Origin: Epiperipatus broadwayi
Taxonomy: Eukaryota; Onychophora; Udeonychophora; Euonychophora; Peripatidae
Direction of reading: 5' to 3'
Assembly (NCBI GenBank): GCA_028023455.1
Contig: JAQFVV010012446.1
Location: 2,418,001 to 2,482,000 of the forward strand
Length of the DNA stretch: 64,000 bases
The notes beneath the pieces are model-generated. The model saw only the letters and a program-made list of their open reading frames with translations. It was not told the origin of the DNA and searched no databases. Positions 1 through 12,699 of the stretch are shown one piece after another. The translations under genes and the position numbers were made by a program. How positions within the stretch are numbered: the first letter of the stretch is position 1; each line of letters opens with the position of its first letter.

Positions 1-243
1 GCAAATAAAGACATTTTTTTACTTAGATTTCAAACCAATTCACTAGAGTCATCTTAAAAAAATATTGTCTTTAATCCCATTTGGTTTATTAATTTTTTAC
101 TTATTAATTCATTTCATTTTTTTTACTTTGTTTCTATTATTTTATGTTTTTTAATACTAATCTATACTTGCATATATTAATTAACTCATTGTTTAATCTT
201 GGCTTAATGCTGTGGATAACTACTTTAAATAAAGAATTGAATT

Positions 244-860
<617 letters not shown>

Positions 861-1610
861 GTTTTAAATTAAGTTTATTAGGTTTATTATATACATTGAA
901 GATTATTTACAAGTCTTATTGAAACAAAAGAGATTTCAAGTAGAAAAGCAATAAGATAGATGCTCATATAATTGAACAATAATTAATATATATTTAATGC
1001 ATATTAATTAGCATATTCAATAGCCAAGTTACTGGGTTGTTGTTAATGAGATCAGACTACATGCAGCTGCAAAAATATCAGCTGGTGCATGGGTTTGATC
1101 TCTGGTCTTAATGTTATTTCATTTTTTTAGAAAGAGTGATTTACTATTGTGAGGTGTGGGGTTAAAGCTTAGATAACATCTTATGAACCAGAATGCAAAA
1201 AGAATGAATGTAGTAATTCTAATATGGGGACACTTTGTATATTTTTTGAGGTTGTTGATGAGTTTGAATGAATCATGGTAGTGATAAGAGTATCAAAGGG
1301 AGAAGTGAGGAACAACCCATAAGAAAGTGTTCTAATGTTTCTTCATTTCTATGACAGAGGGCGCATAATAGATCTATATTTGTGAAGTGTCACTTGTGGA
1401 AGAGAAAATAATTTGTAGAGAGGGCGTTGACATTTATTTTTATAAGAAGCCCAGATATTTGGATTCCAGATGCCAATATCTGAACTTTTTTTTTATATTT
1501 GTTACTACATATTATTAGATATACTAATATTATTTTCAATTTCACATGTTTGCCAATAATTATTTTTATTTAGAAATAGATTATGTGAGAAAGTAGTGTC
1601 CTCTTCTTTT
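861..1610. other. Unassigned AT-rich DNA
   Basis: No open frame of note, tandem array or recognisable element is seen between the two microsatellites. Confidence 0.5.
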
Positions 1611-1853
<243 letters not shown>

Positions 1854-2452
1854 ACAACAACTATAAAAATGTAATCTAATGAATAGATTTTGGTGAAGGC
1901 AAATGCACAAAGATAACTGTTGAAGCTGGTAAATTGAAAAAAAGCTATATCATCTTGAATATAGGTCAAAACAGATAGCCACATTGGTACAAGAATAAAA
2001 TGCTTAAAATGATGACTGGATTTTAAAAAATGACTAAAATTATCATGGATGAATAACATCACAGAATCAATGATTAATAGTGGGTGCATGTAGAAAAGTG
2101 GATGGAAAAATTCCAGGACATGATTTATCCATACTGTTGCTCATCATCAAAATGAAAGATCAAGTGAGTGATGATGATGATAAAAGTATGGTAATAGCTA
2201 AAGATTACAAAATCAATGGTTATCTATCAGCTGTTATTAAGGAAATGTTAAATAGACAATAAAAGAATCATCAAGACAAAAGACAATTATTGATACTGTA
2301 GTGTACCCATACATTCCAAAAATCAGACAAATTAAGGAAAATCTGCAATAAGGGTAACATCAGAACCCCTTTCGAGAGCCATACCACACTATGAGGAATT
2401 CTAACATCTACAAAGCCTAAACTTGAAATGCTGAAAAGAAAAAAAACTACAT

Positions 2453-2690
2453 CTATGAAATACCATGTGAATGTGGAAGAATGTATATTGGTGAGAGCAG
2501 TTGTCCCATTGAAAAGTGCTTGCAAGAATACAAACTGATGATTAGAAGAGAGAAAACAGATGTGTCTAAAGTAGAAGACCATGTATGTACCAATGAAATA
2601 TGTTCAATCGGGAAAATACACAAATATTGGATAGGGAACAAAAGATACAAAGAAGAAAATTTAACGAAGCTGCTCATATGACAATGGCAA
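2453..2690 (+). pseudogene. GIY-YIG endonuclease remnant of a PLE
   Basis: In shifting frames the DNA reads like the intact copy at 25.25-25.47 kb. The end of that region is open (2481-2681), beginning MYIGESSCPIEKCLQEYKL. YIGE is the second half of the GIY-YIG pair, and the later HVCTNE matches the His/Cys pair in the other copies. PLE endonucleases nick the target for priming; this copy cannot make a full product. Confidence 0.7.
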
Positions 2691-2830
2691 AAAATTCCAT
2701 AATCCAACCTAGTGTGACTATACATAATGTATGAAAACCACTAATCAACTTTGCTCTTAGGAAAAAGTGGAGAAATCAGGATGAACCTCATAGATAAATA
2801 TATGAAATTTCTACCGACTGTTGTCTTTGG

Positions 2831-2910
2831 CAGGATGGCTCACTTGTTTACAGCATTACCTTAAAATTCAATACACAAGAATCTAAGAGTCCAGCTTCGA
2901 TTTTTCTGCT
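2831..2910 (+). other. tRNA-like module in PLE 3' region (degraded)
   Basis: The sequence has an A-box-like GGATGGCTCACTTGTTTACAGC and a decayed B-box-like AGCTTCGATTT. It is the same module seen at 23.2, 25.7, 34.1 and 34.7 kb, always at the same place in the PLE unit, so it is part of the element and not a host tRNA gene. Confidence 0.6.
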
Positions 2911-3699
2911 TATACTGTCACTGGTCAGGCCAGCAACATCTGAAAAAGAGGGGGAAATAATATCTCTCAAATCGTTGCTATTACTAACAATTGAATGTCT
3001 TTGGAATATTTAAATAAAGTTAAATTTTTCTAAGACACATTCTATATTGATACTAGATTACGGAAATAGTTCAATATAAAAACACAACTAAAACAACATC
3101 ATCACAAACCTTCAGGAAAACATTCTCACTCAGAGCCAAAAATGTATTAAGCTTATATTTGATTTGTTAGAATGTGCAGTATTAGTATTGCCTTTAATTT
3201 ATTACATTACAGTTATAAAATTATCCAAGCTATGTAAAACATCAATAGGAAAAAGAGTGCTCAACCATATAAACAAAACAGGAGCCCATTTGTGGAGTAG
3301 TAATTTTAACAGCTCCAAAACCTTCTGACTTAAATAAAACAATCATTATCATAATAATTATATACTTTTTTTGTACATCATCCTATGCCAGTAATAATTA
3401 AAAATAGAACTATTTTATCACATGTCCTAGTTACACTTATGTTAGGAAAAAACATCACATTCACAAATCTCTCCACTAAACTCTTAATAAAGTCAGTTAT
3501 TCCTCTCTGTTAAATTTTTCTTCTCGTTATATTCCTCCATCTAATTGTTTCACCTTCTTTACCAGACCCATGCTACCTTGTGTTTTCTTCTGAAGTCACC
3601 AATGATTTGGTCAATGACACTTTCGCATCATAACTGTTTTGTGTCTTTTAAGTCCAATCATAACTTTGCTGTTTAGAAGAAATGTTAATGACAATAGAA

Positions 3700-4010
3700 A
3701 ACTCTCCATATCGTAGTGCCACCAAATGAAATCCATAATCAATGGTTGCAAGAAGATTTGTGCATAAAATCACTATCTAGTGCCTTCTTATCCAATATTC
3801 CCAGACTGGTTTCTAGCTTCTGGCTTTCATCAGTGATGAGCCTTGATATTTGAGAGCATTGCATCTGGATCTTCGGATCTAGTGCAACCCTCCAGCAGCC
3901 ATCTTTTACCTATTTGGTTATACAAGCAAATGACCTTGGATTGAAAGCATTATTGTTTTGTCTTGGGTTCCTAGCATTATAATTAACCAAATAGATAAAA
4001 GGTAGCTGAT
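3700..4010. repeat. Foldback family F fragment (copy 1)
   Basis: It shares blocks with copies near 12.7, 14.9, 19.9, 35.2 and 55.6 kb, for example GTGCATAAAATC, CCAGACTGGTTTCTAGC, a CATCAGTGATGAGCCTTG block and CCTCCAGCAGCC. A short inverted pair is present at its right end (CAGCC..TTTTACCTATTTGGTT near 3896-3918 against AACCAAATAGATAAAAGG near 3984). No coding capacity. Confidence 0.65.
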
Positions 4011-4174
4011 ACCTTTACTCATTGATGAGATACTTAAGCAAGACAAAGAGAGACTGTGCCATAGCCTATGCACTTCTACCATTTTGGAGAAGAATTATAC
4101 AATAACTTATTTCACTTTTTATCTCACTGTTTTCGATATTCAATAGTATCTTTCAATATATCATTCAACTCCTG

Positions 4175-4287
4175 TGCAGTTAGGTGCAGGTGGTACAGCA
4201 TCCGACTTGGGATCAGAAGATCCCAGGGACAATTCAGGTGCAGACTTCTTATGACCTCCCAAGCAATAAAGTCATTAGTATTTTTTT
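4175..4287 (+). repeat. SINE-B copy (tRNA-related head, T-rich end)
   Basis: The head resembles a tRNA (GTGGTACAGCATCCGACTTG, then GGGACAATTCAGG as a decayed B box). The tail is CTTCTTATGACCTCCCAAGC then AATAAAGTCATTAGTATTTT. The tail recurs at 12.5 kb (plus) and 51.55 kb (minus), which defines a dispersed family. Confidence 0.65.
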
Positions 4288-4543
4288 AAATTCTCATAGC
4301 TACTTCTTCTTTAAATAATTTAGTATCATCATCCCTCCTCTCCTCTACTATTTAAACCTTCTTTCTAACTGGGACTAATAATGAGTACATTTTTAAATAT
4401 ATGCCTAATTATTTTTCTGATTTTTTTTTAAAAAAAATTTCAATAATCTCTCTTCATCCCCCACTCCCCCATTTAGCCACATTTTAAATCATATTCTTAC
4501 AATTTATTATTAGTTTTATTTAGCTTTAATTTTTATCCTTTTT

Positions 4544-4642
4544 TTTTTCATGTGTCATAGCATCGTCCGGGAAGCGGACACGCTAACACGGGACAACTGC
4601 TTGTAAAGCAGCTGCGCTGACCACTCGACCACCAATGCTTGA
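4544..4642 (-). repeat. SINE-A copy (tRNA-derived)
   Basis: On the minus strand the unit starts GCATTGGTGGTCGAGTGGTC, passes through a tRNA-like anticodon arm, and ends GATGCTATGACACATG followed by poly-A. The same tail follows the copies at 5.3 kb and 57.3 kb. A-rich tail and dispersal make this a SINE and not a functional tRNA gene. Confidence 0.75.
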
Positions 4643-5040
4643 CTTTTTATCTTTTTTTTTAATTCCGAAAAATTCTTATTTCTAAAATTCAGAATTTTCT
4701 TTTTTATTGTTATTCTTTTCAGTCTCTTCTCCACACAAAGCTACCATTTAGGAAGTCTTAATTAAATGTAATTTCAGTAGATCGTAGAATAATCTCATTG
4801 CAGACTTAATTTTTTTCATTGTCACTTTCACTATCTGTTAATCAACATCCCAAGATTTTAAAAGCACTAATCTGTTTTACACTCGTGGCAATAGTTTCTT
4901 TTCTGCTTTTTAATTTTCTCGATAATTTCTCGACACCTCCCCCCCCCCTATTTTGAATCATGTCCTTACAATTATTTTCTTTCTTTTTTAGTCGCCTACA
5001 GTTTTTGTAAAAAAAAAAAAAGAAATTCAGCAAATCTTTA

Positions 5041-5276
5041 TAAATAATATTCCTGTAGTGTAATTTTCACTACACCATTCTCACTGCAAGGTAGGTACTT
5101 CATTACAGGTAGGTACTAATTTCTATCTGCTTTTAAACCTTGTTGACGATTAAAAGTGGATAGAAACCAGCCCCTACCTTGTGTAAGATTGATGTTGTAA
5201 AAATTACAATACAGAAATATTATTTATCAAGTGGATAATCTCTAATCTAATGACTGAATAATAAAAATTATTTATA
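5041..5276. mobile_element. Palindromic foldback element with 14-bp TSD
   Basis: Inverted arms lie at about 5041-5102 and 5165-5226. A 50-nt AT-rich tail lies only on the right (5227-5276). The element is bracketed by identical 14-mers TCAGCAAATCTTTA at 5027-5040 and 5277-5290. There is no coding capacity. A one-sided tail and a long TSD argue against a cut-and-paste MITE. Confidence 0.8.
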
Positions 5277-5311
5277 TCAGCAAATCTTTAATTTAAAATG
5301 TTAATTGGTCT

Positions 5312-5434
5312 TGCATTGGTAGTCGAGAGGTCAGCGCGATTGCCTTGCACTTGCAGGCAGTTGCCCAGGTTGCAGGTTCGCGTCCTGGCCAATGCTATGA
5401 TACTTAAAAAAATATTAATTAATAATAATAAAAA
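5312..5434 (+). repeat. SINE-A copy (tRNA-derived, best preserved)
   Basis: GCATTGG and CCAATGC form a perfect 7-bp acceptor-like stem. A D-arm-like GTCGAGAGGTCAGC and a T-arm with GGTTCGCGTCC lie between. The anticodon arm (TGCCT/AGGCA) encloses a 9-nt loop, two too many for a normal tRNA. After the acceptor come TATGATACTT and an A-rich, AAT-repeating tail, the SINE signature. Confidence 0.75.
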
Positions 5435-7060
5435 AAGAATCCATTCCAAAAATTATGACCACTAAGACATTTAAAGTTCTTTTTTTAATTTTACATTGCA
5501 TACTTTACATCAAACTTCCTCACATAGATAGATGTAAATATGAAATCACTTATTTGAAGAAATCACTTATTTGAATCTTACATATAACTCTTGAACTATG
5601 AACAAAGTGTTATTTATCTAAATTAGGAGTTCTTAAGTTGGGATGCACAAACCTCTTAAGAATCCATAGAAATTTTTCATTATGAACTGGAATTAAAAAA
5701 TTATACATATCATTTACTTTAGCAACTATATGAAAGCAGTCAACACTCATACTATACCAATATAAATAACAAGCAACAATCTCAATCTGTTGTCATGGCA
5801 ACCTCCATTAACCAATAAAGCAATTGATTTTCTCTGCAGTTTTATTTTATGCATTTAAAAACGATGTTCTGCTTGGCACTAGTCAGGGTGGATGAGATAT
5901 TTTTATTAAATATATATAGTGTTGTGAGGACTTAGAATGATCTTTATGCTAATGTGGCAAATTCAGAAATCAGTGGATAGTTATCTACAAAAGTGAGAAT
6001 GGAGATGGTTTTATGATGTCATTGGAAAACTTAAATTTGTAAATGTTTGCCAAAAATAACTTTCTAAATGTTTGCCAAAAATAACAGTTTGAACAGTTGT
6101 TGAACTATATTAGATTATCAGGTATTAAAGCTGTAGGAAAATTATAAAATATAATTTTAAATAATCCTAAAATTTAATTTTAAACATGCCAAGTTAAGTG
6201 TCATAAAACTATCTGTCATATTCTGAAAAAGATCAATGGTTTTTGCTTGATTGGCAAAGGGATCTAATGGATCAAAATAAGCTAATCTTACTAAAAATGA
6301 CAAAATGTCATAGGGTGCTATACATCCTTAGTAATTGGGTCATTGTTTCATACATAATAAATACTTTGCTAAAAAAAAAAGTTCTGAATCTTAATTTTTA
6401 AGGCTGATTAAATTATATAAAAATGAAGCATATATCCTCTGGGATAACAACCAAATCTGCAGAGCATTTATGTTCACTGGATGTATATTCCTGTAGAAAA
6501 TGAAATCTTATAATTTCTTTTACACCTCAGATTGCCATATTAATAACTCAATCTTGCCTGACTTTTACATATTGTAATGCAATACACATCATTAATTCAG
6601 AATACTAATTTTATGATTTTTTTCTAATTCTTACAAAAATTGGTAGTCAAAACAATGATGTACGATTAAACGACAGCTATGCATTTAAATTATAAACATT
6701 TTTATTTTCCAATATATAAACAATTTATTTGTAATACTATTTAAATATAAACAATGATTAATTTTATTACCTGAAATATATTCCACCAGAGGCACTGCGT
6801 ATTCATATTTGTAGAGAAGATGTAGAATTTTTATTGGGAGATATTTATTTACCTGTTTATTACGAAAATGCCCCGTAGTTAAAATTTTTTTGGAAGAAGC
6901 ATGTGGTATCATGCGCCATCTCTTGGTCAATTTTGGTCGCAATTTCTTCATTTTAGACTTATTTGATAGGAAATTCAATGCTTTCAATTTTAGTTCTAAA
7001 AACATCCGCATATAGCGTTATATTTTTTTAAAAAAATCATTAATCTTCACAGCCTATTTG
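5435..7060. other. Unassigned AT-rich DNA
   Basis: No recognisable gene or element. A 108-codon open frame on the minus strand (6685-7011) has no motif I recognise and is not supported by any upstream signal. Confidence 0.5.
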
Positions 7061-7079
7061 TTACATCGCTGTGTCTTCT

Positions 7080-7760
7080 TCTTTGATTGGATACCTACCA
7101 AATCTTCTAGGCCTGTTTCTAAATGACAGATTCATAAATGACAGATTCGAAAACGAGGATCGGTAACTAAAAACCATTCTCGCTAAAGAAAGAAGATGTA
7201 CACATTCGTAATGATTTTGATGTAAATAATTATATTTATTGTAATTTTTTATGTTCACAAATAATAAAATATAGTTCTCTATCAAAATATAAAGTTTGAC
7301 TTGGAAAATTTTAAATATTAGAAGAAAAATACATTTGGAGAAATAATCCGTAACAAAAAATAATTATTGCTACATAACGTAATCAGGAAATTTCTAAGGC
7401 GTGTTTCTAAATGAAGATTCAGAAATGACAACGAAGCTTTGTATGTTCGTAATTGAAGTAAATAATAACATCTATCATAATTTTTTACATTCATAAATAA
7501 GATTTGATGTTACTTTATGGAAATATAAAGTTTGATTTGGAAAATTATTGCTACATAACGTAATCAGAAAATTTCTAAGGCGTGTTTCTAAATGAAGATT
7601 CAATCACGACAGCGAAGCTGTGTACGTTCATAATTGAAGTAAATAATAACATCTATCGTAATTTTTTACATTCATAAATAAAATTTGATGTTACTTTATG
7701 GAAATATAAAGTTTGATTTGGAAAATTTTAAATTTTACAAGAGAAATAAGCAAACTGGAA
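7080..7760. repeat. Three diverged tandem copies of a 181-bp unit
   Basis: CTACATAACGTAATCAG begins units at 7370 and 7551. Both continue with AAGGCGTGTTTCTAAATGAA and end with TATAAAGTTTGATTTGG. A third, more diverged copy lies upstream (about 7080-7320), where AGGCCTGTTTCTAAATGACA and TATAAAGTTTGACTTGG are visible. Confidence 0.8.
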
Positions 7761-8042
7761 ATAAAAAGAGAATTACTTGACAGCTGTTGATCTGAATAAC
7801 GGCACAATCATTGGTTGAGTTATAATTCTTTTGTTTTACTGCTACCTATTTTTTACACATTTTTCTTATATTTTTCGACAGTTATTAACATTATTTTTAT
7901 TTTTTCGTTACATTTAACCAATTTGAATCTAAAATTATTCAATTTTTAGAAGCTGAATTAAAAAAATTCTGTGTATTTTAGATTAATATTTTAACAAAAG
8001 AACTGATTGCAAATGACACAGACCAATCACATTGTTCTCAGA

Positions 8043-8108
8043 TTTAAGTAGAGGGCCAATAGCTAAAAGAATCAGTTTAAGTAGAGGGCCAATAGCTAAA
8101 AAAATCAG
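8043..8108. repeat. 33-bp tandem duplication
   Basis: TTTAAGTAGAGGGCCAATAG starts at 8043 and again at 8076. The two units differ at one base. The duplication lies directly upstream of the LINE RT remnant. Confidence 0.85.
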
Positions 8109-8368
8109 TGAAAGGGTTAAGTTAAGTGTGGTGAATAGATATAGTTATTTGGGAATTATTTTAAGTAATCAGAAAATTTTTTGGATGAATGGGAGAAAAA
8201 ATTGATTAATGAAGCAAAGAAAAGAAAGGGATTGATAAAGTAATTAACAGTGTTTTCATATAATAAATATGATGTAGTTAGAATTATATGGAAAGGAGTT
8301 GCAGTAGCAGAGTTAACATATGGTTAAATTACTTAAAAAAAGTTTAAAGGGAAGTAGGAAGACATGCA

Positions 8369-8788
8369 TTGGATGCAGATGTATGGACAGCAAAAGAGGC
8401 AATTCAAGGAGAAATGGGATGGTCAAGTTTTCATATGAGAGATGCAAAAAGTAAAATGAAAATGTTTGGTAGATTGCAGTTTATTGATAATAAAAGAATA
8501 GCCAAAATAGTATTTAACTGGGTTATAAGTAAAGGGCAGGTAACAAGATGGGTGAGAAAGGTAATTTGGTATGCAAAAGGTTTGGATAAAGAATGTATAT
8601 CAGTATATTTGTGCAAAAGATGGGATGATTGTATTAAGAGGATTGTTGAGTGTTGTAGTAGTAAGGAATGGGATAAAGGAATAGATTTATTAATAAAGAA
8701 TAGGGAGTTAGAGAGATGGAGAAATAGTATGGAGAGTAAAAAGAGTTTACATATACACCTGGGTATCTTTTTACGCGGACTTATTTAA
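8369..8788 (+). pseudogene. LINE ORF2 post-RT region (first segment)
   Basis: The 139-codon open segment contains EAIQGEMGWSSFHMRD, a stretch typical of the region after the RT domain in I-like LINEs. Upstream DNA reads VNRYSYLGIIL, the conserved YLG block at the end of the RT, in another frame. The last roughly 11 codons belong to the inserted transposon (from 8756). It is truncated at both ends and cannot act. Confidence 0.7.
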
Positions 8789-9987
8789 CACGATTTTGAA
8801 GTTACGCGATTCGTGTTTCACCGGAAGTCGAACTCTGATATTGCGCTATTACTTTAAATAATAAATTTCGCGCACTTACGTTATATTGAAAGTAATAGCA
8901 CATTATTGAAATTCGACTTTCAACTTAGTAATTTCAATATTTTCAGTGCTTTATAATAGTAAGATTTTATGCAATAATGAAATTAAAATCATGATTTCCA
9001 CATTTTATGTATACACACATTAAATTTTACAAGATTATCATGTAAATTTGTTCAAACATTGTGCGTGTTAATTTTGCATTTTAAATCACATTCTGTTTTT
9101 GCTTTTTAAAAAAGAACATTTAATCAATTATTAATCATTTAGTGTCCGCAAGTTTATTTTTAAAAGATGAGTAATAGCAGTGGGCACAATTAAAATTTAA
9201 AATTAAAGACAAAAATAAGAATTTAATTTTTAGTTGTTAGATTAATTACTAATTATGTTGTCACCAGAAAACCATTAATTAACATAACATGAGAGTGACG
9301 TTGGCACTAGTTGTATTTCATCTTGTGAAGAATCTGATTTTTTTATCTGTTTGCAAACGAACCTTTTTACCGGCAAATAGCGATAATAATTAAAACATGC
9401 TGCTTAGTTATTTTTTGTTCCTTCTTTTTTCTTGTTAAGGAATGTTTTAGAAACCAATTAATTCTCCTATTGTCTACTTTTAGTAATCAGCACTTTTAAT
9501 CTAGCTGCTTAATTAGTTTCTAATCTGAAGCGCTTATCTTTAATAGCGTACCAAATTTAATTACAAAATTCCTGTCTGTTTCATTTAATAAAACTTATTT
9601 TAATAAAACATTAATTACCTATAACTTATTTTAACAAAACTTATTAATTATTATACACATATATAGCAATATAAATTACTGTAAATTATGCATAAAAATA
9701 TATTGTTTTGAATAAAATTAAATATTATAGTTAAAAAAAGTTTGTCTTGTATCAATTTTTTTCAAATTTGAAATTTTTTATTAGTCATATTTTATTTCCT
9801 TATTTTTTTTTTTTTTTGCACGAATTTTAAAGTAAATTTTACATTGGTGCTTTGCTTTTACGTGAGTTTTGAAAAATCACAGTCCGTATCCCCTCTTTTT
9901 CAAGGTAAGTTACGTCTATTTTTGCATTATTTCGTTTGCACGTGTTTTCTGAGGAACCTATCTATCGCGTAAAATGAGACCCAGGTG
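8756..9987. mobile_element. Non-autonomous TIR DNA transposon, TATA target site
   Basis: The left terminus CACCTGGGTATCTTTTTACG and the right terminus, which read in reverse is CACCTGGGTCTCATTTTACG, form inverted repeats of about 23 bp with two or three mismatches. TATA flanks both sides (8752-8755 and 9988-9991). The element interrupts a LINE reading frame. I see no transposase in its 1232 bp. Termini CACCTGGG...CCCAGGTG with a 4-bp AT target do not let me assign a superfamily. Confidence 0.8.
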
Positions 9988-10380
9988 TATATAGAAATAA
10001 ACAGAATATTAGGTGTGAGTTATATATATGATAATAGTAAGAAAAGTAGTTTATTATTTAAGGCTCGAACGGGATCTTTAGTTACAAAAGAATATACATG
10101 TAAATGGAAAAAAATGGATGATTTATTTTGTAAATTATGTAAGGAAGGAATAGAAAATATTAGGCATTTGTTAATTGAATGTAAATGCTTGAAATCAGAA
10201 AGGGTACATATAATGAAGTTATGGAAAAATAAATATGAAAAAAGTGATTATACAGAAAGTGAATTATTGGTTTTTATGCTGGGTTTGGGAAAAGATAAGG
10301 GGGAATTAGATATAAAGGCCATAGAGTTGACAAAGATTATGTTGTGGAAATGGGATGGAGCAGAATATGGGAAAATTTAG
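9988..10380 (+). pseudogene. LINE ORF2 C-terminus with CCHC zinc knuckle
   Basis: The segment is open for 131 codons from 9985. Residues C49, C52, H61 and C66 (CKLCKEGIENIRHLLIEC) form the C-x2-C-x8-H-x4-C knuckle found at the ORF2 end of several LINE clades. It continues the frame broken by the upstream insertion and stops with TAG at 10378-10380. The homologous stretch at 17.73-17.98 kb is more decayed. Confidence 0.75.
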
Positions 10381-10559
10381 AGTGGGGAATGGAAAATAAA
10401 GTGGCTAACATGTTTATCTGGGCATAATTGCTGAGATATTCTTGACTTCATTAAGGAAAAGCCACAATACATCACATCACATGACAATTGGTTATTGTTA
10501 TAGAAGGCATAATTAAAAATGGCATACAAATTACAAACATAAATATTGTGCACAATGAT

Positions 10560-10870
10560 AGAATTATAAAGCTACTAATAACATTTCTCAAATACTAAGT
10601 ATTCTTAATATTTGAAAGAGAAACTGGATTGGATATATATTATGAAGAAAGTATAGTTTAATGAAAGAGGTTTTGGAGGAATGGTGAGTAAAAACAAAAA
10701 GAAATGATGGGAAATATTGACGTTGTTGGATGATATAAGAGATGGGAAGAGTTATGTGGAATTGAAATGCTGAGCAATGAAATGGAGTGGGAACATGGAT
10801 GAATTGATGTGATTACTTTCTAAAGTAGTCCATGGGATAGAAGTACTATTGGTGATGATTAAGTATTCTC
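10560..10870 (+). mobile_element. LINE 3' tail remnant (RNWIG..LLDDIRDGK type)
   Basis: Broken frames read NWIGYIL and then LTLLDDIRDGKSYVELK, the classic ORF2 C-terminal ending of many animal LINEs. It ends near a TGATGATT run. It is a different family from the CCHC-bearing LINE next to it. The antisense remnant at 18.4-18.75 kb gives RNWIKHILRM and LILLDDIRNGK. Confidence 0.6.
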
Positions 10871-12430
10871 ACTGCTGACTCAATAGATTAATTAAACTAA
10901 TATCAAGTATTCAAAAGAAAGGGGAGTATATTTTTATCAGACTGTTAATTATGTCTGTGACAAACTAAAATTTTAAAATTATGATCGATACAAACACCTG
11001 TTCCATTTTATAAAACCAACTCCTGTTGAATATACTCTGTAAATCTCAATCATTTCCAAAATAAGGCAGGAAAAAGTATATAGCAGTCAATAAAATTCAT
11101 TTCATGGAATAAAAACACTGGACCCAATTACTAGGATATATTACAAGCCAGATTCTAATGATTTTTTTGTAATAAACCTGTAAACTGGCCATTCCTTTTC
11201 TTATAGCTAAAAACCCATTTACTACTGATTATAATAGATGGTTAATTTTTGTTTCAAATATACTATCTAATTAACTATTTCGAGTTTGTCATTCAAGTCA
11301 CAGACATGGAAAATGGAAGTCTCTACAATTTTATTTTCTAACTAAGAGGGGACCAAAAGTAATCACAATTGTCTTCTGCTAAATATGCCTGTTGTTGTAC
11401 ATGCTTCTACTGTCACATACTTCTTGTGGGGACCCTTTTGCATCAACCTGCCAAATTATTTTACCATGTTTATCATGGTGTGATGTAGCATATTTTTTTG
11501 TCAAGTGCATTTCGTGTATTTGGCGATTTTTTGTAATGGCAGAAAAGTTGGAATAATGTGAAATTCTGCTTTCTTTTAAGGAAAATGGCAGAGGAAACAG
11601 CTATAATGCTTGACACAGATTATAAGAAAGCCGTTCTGTGGAAAACACAAGTTTACAAATGATTTAATGAAATTGTCAAATTCACCACATCCCCCAATAA
11701 ATGTGATGAATGAATTCCAATGTCAAGATAATGCTGATATTTTTTTTATTGATGCAAATGCCATTTTCATCTCAAAATTAGTTCTTAACGGTCAGACATT
11801 TTATCTATAAGTTCTGAAATGATTGTGTGTTGTGGTAAATGTCCTGTTTTGTGGCATAGTAAGGAGTGCAAGTTTCATCACAACAGTTCCTCTGCGAGCA
11901 GTCTTGAGTGTGAAACAATTTTTAATAAAATTCAACATGATTCATCTTATCTATCAGTCATATTCACTCAATCTCTAACTGTGCAACTTCTTTTTATTTT
12001 CTTGAATGAAAAAACGCTTAAAAAAAATTTTTTTTTGTCCGAGTCAGAAGTGGCGAAAAAAAAAAAAATGGTGCAGACATTAAAAAGTTTCACATTGTAA
12101 ATGTTTCTGGACTACTTCGGAAAGTGAAAATATGTTTAAACTGGTGAATTGTATTAAATGGATAATACTGTGAAGGAGATTAAATTTATAACACTTAAAG
12201 ATAAATAAATAATTTTTTATCATAAAATTTCAATTATTTTTCAGTCTCCTCCCCCCCCTCTCGTATGTAGCCAAAAACTTATTTACTGACTAATATTAGA
12301 TGGTTAAATATATTGGCTATCTATAAGAAAAATATAAATGCCTATAATGAAAAAAAAAAAAGATTGTTAAATTAGGATATGGACTCCAATTGTATAAACG
12401 GCAGATGAAAGCCTCTACTATTTTATTTTC
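10871..12430. other. Unassigned region
   Basis: Short open frames at 11610-11810 and 11819-12100 carry no motif that I can place with confidence. Only low-complexity runs (A11-12, C8) stand out. Confidence 0.4.
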
Positions 12431-12435
12431 TAGCT

Positions 12436-12553
12436 AATACCCCCTGCATGATTGTTAGAGAATGGGCATTGGGAACAGGAGGTCACAGGATCGATTCTAG
12501 TGCTCAGACTTCTTATGAATTTTGAGCCATAAAGTCATTGGCATTTTTTTTGC
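12436..12553 (+). repeat. SINE-B copy
   Basis: It ends CAGACTTCTTATGAATTTTG then CATAAAGTCATTGGCATTTT plus T-run, as in the copy at 4.2 kb. Upstream lies a B-box-like GGATCGATTCTA. Confidence 0.65.
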
Positions 12554-12699
12554 TAACTAATAATAACTAAACACCCATTTACTGACCAATATTAGATGAT
12601 TAAGTCAAAGAAACATTTTAGCATCTATTGAAACAAAATTTTAAGATTGTTAAGTTAGGATTTGAACTCCAATCATAAGCATGGCAGATGAAAATATCT

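Larger units (their letters stand above)
2205..3124 (+). mobile_element. 5'-truncated Penelope-like element (PLE), endonuclease end
   Basis: The unit aligns by eye with the right half of the PLE dimer at 24.5-26 kb. The shared parts are the linker after the reverse transcriptase, the GIY-YIG endonuclease region in broken frames (about 2280-2690), a tRNA-like module, the AAATAAAGTTAAATTTTTCT stretch, and a terminus ending CAAACCTTCAGGAAAAC that recurs antisense at 33.86 kb. All RT catalytic motifs are missing and several stops interrupt the reading. This copy is single, not inverted. The left limit is approximate. Confidence 0.75.
8100..10470 (+). mobile_element. 3' half of an I-like non-LTR retrotransposon, split by a DNA transposon
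   Basis: Two open segments on either side of a 1.23-kb insertion join into one ORF2 C-terminal region. A related copy at 17.1-18.1 kb runs through the junction without the insertion and so serves as an empty site. The 5' end and RT catalytic core are missing. The sequence after the coding part ends in CACATCACATCACATG-like repeats. The left boundary is uncertain. Confidence 0.75.

Noticed and set aside
5312-5400. Functional tRNA-Ala(TGC)
   Set aside because: The acceptor stem is perfect but the anticodon loop is too long, and an A-rich tail and sister copies show a SINE.
11535-12100. Mariner-type transposase or HTH remnant
   Set aside because: Some words looked similar by eye (KLE..CEILLSF), but order and spacing did not hold and no DD-D/E block was found.
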